Assembly: GCA_900557175.1 (NCBI GenBank)
Contig: USSL01000130.1
Span: 1-5,562, forward strand
Length of the DNA: 5,562 bases
Direction of reading: 5' to 3'
Source of the DNA: an uncultured Eubacteriales bacterium
Lineage (GTDB): Bacteria > Bacillota > Clostridia > Lachnospirales > Lachnospiraceae
The notes under the pieces were generated by a model. The model saw only the letters and a program-made list of their open reading frames with translations, did no database searches and was not told the DNA's origin. The position numbers and the translations under genes were made by a program. Below, one piece after another: positions 4,642 to 5,562 of this stretch (the stretch's first letter is position 1; each line of letters opens with the position of its first letter).

Positions 4642-5562
4642 CTATTTCCTTGTCGACGCAAGTGCCAAAATTTCTGACATCTCCGGCATCACTCTTAGGG
4701 CACCCTTTCTTGTTGTAATAAGAGATGCTCCTGCATTGGCCAGCGTCAGCATCTGCATAAGATTGTCTTTCGTCAAATGCTCGATGCCATGCTCACATAC
4801 ATAAGCAAGCACTGAGCCGCCAAATGTATCGCCCGCACCGGTTGTCTCAATTGTATTTTCCTGAATAAATCCCGGAACAAAGACACGTTCTTTATTGTAA
4901 ATAGCCACACTGCCGTCTTTTCCCAAGGTCACAAGCAAAAGCTTTATATCATACTGTGCTGTCAGCACTTCAATAGCTTCATTCATATCTGATTTTCCGG
5001 TCATAAATTCAATCTCATTATCCGCGATTTTGACAATATCTGCAATTTCAAGACCGTAAGCAATCGCCTCTTTTGCATCTGCAAGATTTTCCCAAAGCGG
5101 CGGTCTTAAATTAGGATCAAAGGAAATCAGTTTACCGTGCGCTTTTGCATAAGCCACCGCTGCCTTTGTTGCTTCTCTTGCAGGATTATCCGTCATCGAC
5201 AATGTACCAAAATGAAAAATTTTTGTATTGTCAATCATTTCATAGTTAATCTCACCCTCTGCAAGCATCATATCTGCGCCCGGTTTCCTGTAAAATGAAA
5301 ATGTTCTGTCACCATCTTCTGCCGTATGGACAAATGCAAGTGTCGTATTATATCCGGCGTCCATCACAAGTCCCGCTGTATCAATGCCGACTTCTTCAAG
5401 TATCCCCTTTAGCATCTGCCCGAACTGATCGCTGCCCACCTTACCGATAAAACCTGTTTCTTTGCCATATTTCTTTAAAATCGCTAAAACATTACACGGC
5501 GCACCGCCCGGATTAGCCTCAAAAAGCGGATTACCCTGTTCACTTTTGCCGTTCATTGTAAA
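4642..5562 (-). CDS. scrK: Fructokinase, PfkB/ribokinase family (5' end outside window)
   Basis: Cytoplasmic ATP-dependent sugar kinase, most likely making fructose 6-phosphate from fructose. The frame stays open to the window edge, where TTT ACA (Phe-Thr) precedes the first ATG (5556). Fructokinases of this type usually read ...DFT just before this point, so that ATG is internal and about 15 N-terminal residues are missing. Counting from it, the sugar-binding NPGGAPCNV lies at 16-24 and the first PfkB signature region GFIGKVGSDQFG at 35-46. DPNLRPPLW is at 147-155, TLGKDGS at 210-216, and the second PfkB signature TTGAGDTFGG at 238-247, with the G240-A-G-D243 anion hole and catalytic Asp243. 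All key motifs are present. Related PfkB kinases for other sugars are the alternative, but NPLFEANPGGAPCNV is characteristic of ScrK-like fructokinases. A terminator follows, so it is last in its unit. Confidence 0.92.
   Translation of the reverse strand, partial: FTMNGKSEQGNPLFEANPGGAPCNVLAILKKYGKETGFIGKVGSDQFGQMLKGILEEVGIDTAGLVMDAGYNTTLAFVHTAEDGDRTFSFYRKPGADMMLAEGEINYEMIDNTKIFHFGTLSMTDNPAREATKAAVAYAKAHGKLISFDPNLRPPLWENLADAKEAIAYGLEIADIVKIADNEIEFMTGKSDMNEAIEVLTAQYDIKLLLVTLGKDGSVAIYNKERVFVPGFIQENTIETTGAGDTFGGSVLAYVCEHGIEHLTKDNLMQMLTLANAGASLITTRKGALRVMPEMSEILALASTRK

Noticed and set aside
4362..4661. 99-codon minus-strand open frame across the scrK-NSS gap, including an internal ATG near 4556
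   Set aside because: It overlaps the end of scrK, has no ribosome site before either ATG, and its codons run through the terminator, the inverted repeat and the compound hairpin. The peptide looks like a translation of structured non-coding DNA.
5554..5556. ATG at 5556 as the true start of the fructokinase
   Set aside because: The frame continues to the window edge as Phe-Thr, matching the usual internal DFT-(x)n sequence, and the expected first strand of the PfkB fold is missing, so the real start is upstream.
1..5562. CRISPR array, insertion sequence, tRNA or rRNA
   Set aside because: No regularly spaced repeats, transposase-like frame, tRNA cloverleaf or rRNA-like sequence was seen on either strand.

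Overview
The window looks like a piece of a Firmicutes chromosome, most likely a gut-type Lachnospiraceae relative (Clostridium cluster XIVa). This rests on AT-rich intergenic DNA, strong AGGAGG-type ribosome sites, a lipoprotein sugar-binding protein with a Gly/Ala-rich linker, a family-1 binding protein plus two-permease arrangement, and a PfkB fructokinase. The assignment is inference from gene style; no marker gene is present.

All five genes lie on the minus strand, so transcription runs from high to low coordinates. They fall into three apparently independent transcription units. (1) 5562-4642: a PfkB fructokinase (scrK-like) whose first codons lie outside the window, closed by an intrinsic terminator (4557-4616). 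(2) 4296-2974: a sodium-dependent NSS/SNF-family transporter with its own promoter (4369-4397) and a terminator (2904-2936). (3) 2691 to beyond position 1: a carbohydrate ABC importer operon made of a solute-binding lipoprotein, a MalF-type permease (1307-426) and the first 138 codons of a MalG-type permease (414-1). It is driven by a promoter at 2809-2837. No ATPase is visible; importers of this class often share one encoded elsewhere.

Units 1 and 3 fit a sugar uptake and catabolism locus. The binding protein delivers an oligosaccharide to the permease pair, and the fructokinase could phosphorylate fructose released from it, so sucrose or a fructo-oligosaccharide is a reasonable but unproven substrate. 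The NSS transporter between them probably moves an amino acid or related amine with Na+ and has no obvious link to the sugar genes.

The most notable non-coding DNA is the 345-base gap between the fructokinase and the NSS gene. It holds the fructokinase terminator, a perfect 15-bp inverted repeat, a long compound hairpin (4444-4521, about 27 paired positions with a possible pseudoknot), the NSS promoter and a GC-rich leader hairpin. The compound hairpin is explained by neither flanking gene and is the best candidate here for an undescribed structured RNA or dispersed palindromic repeat. A 12-bp perfect hairpin between the binding-protein and permease genes, and an 8-4-8 palindrome just downstream of the ABC promoter, are further regulatory candidates. 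The protein-coding content itself is ordinary.
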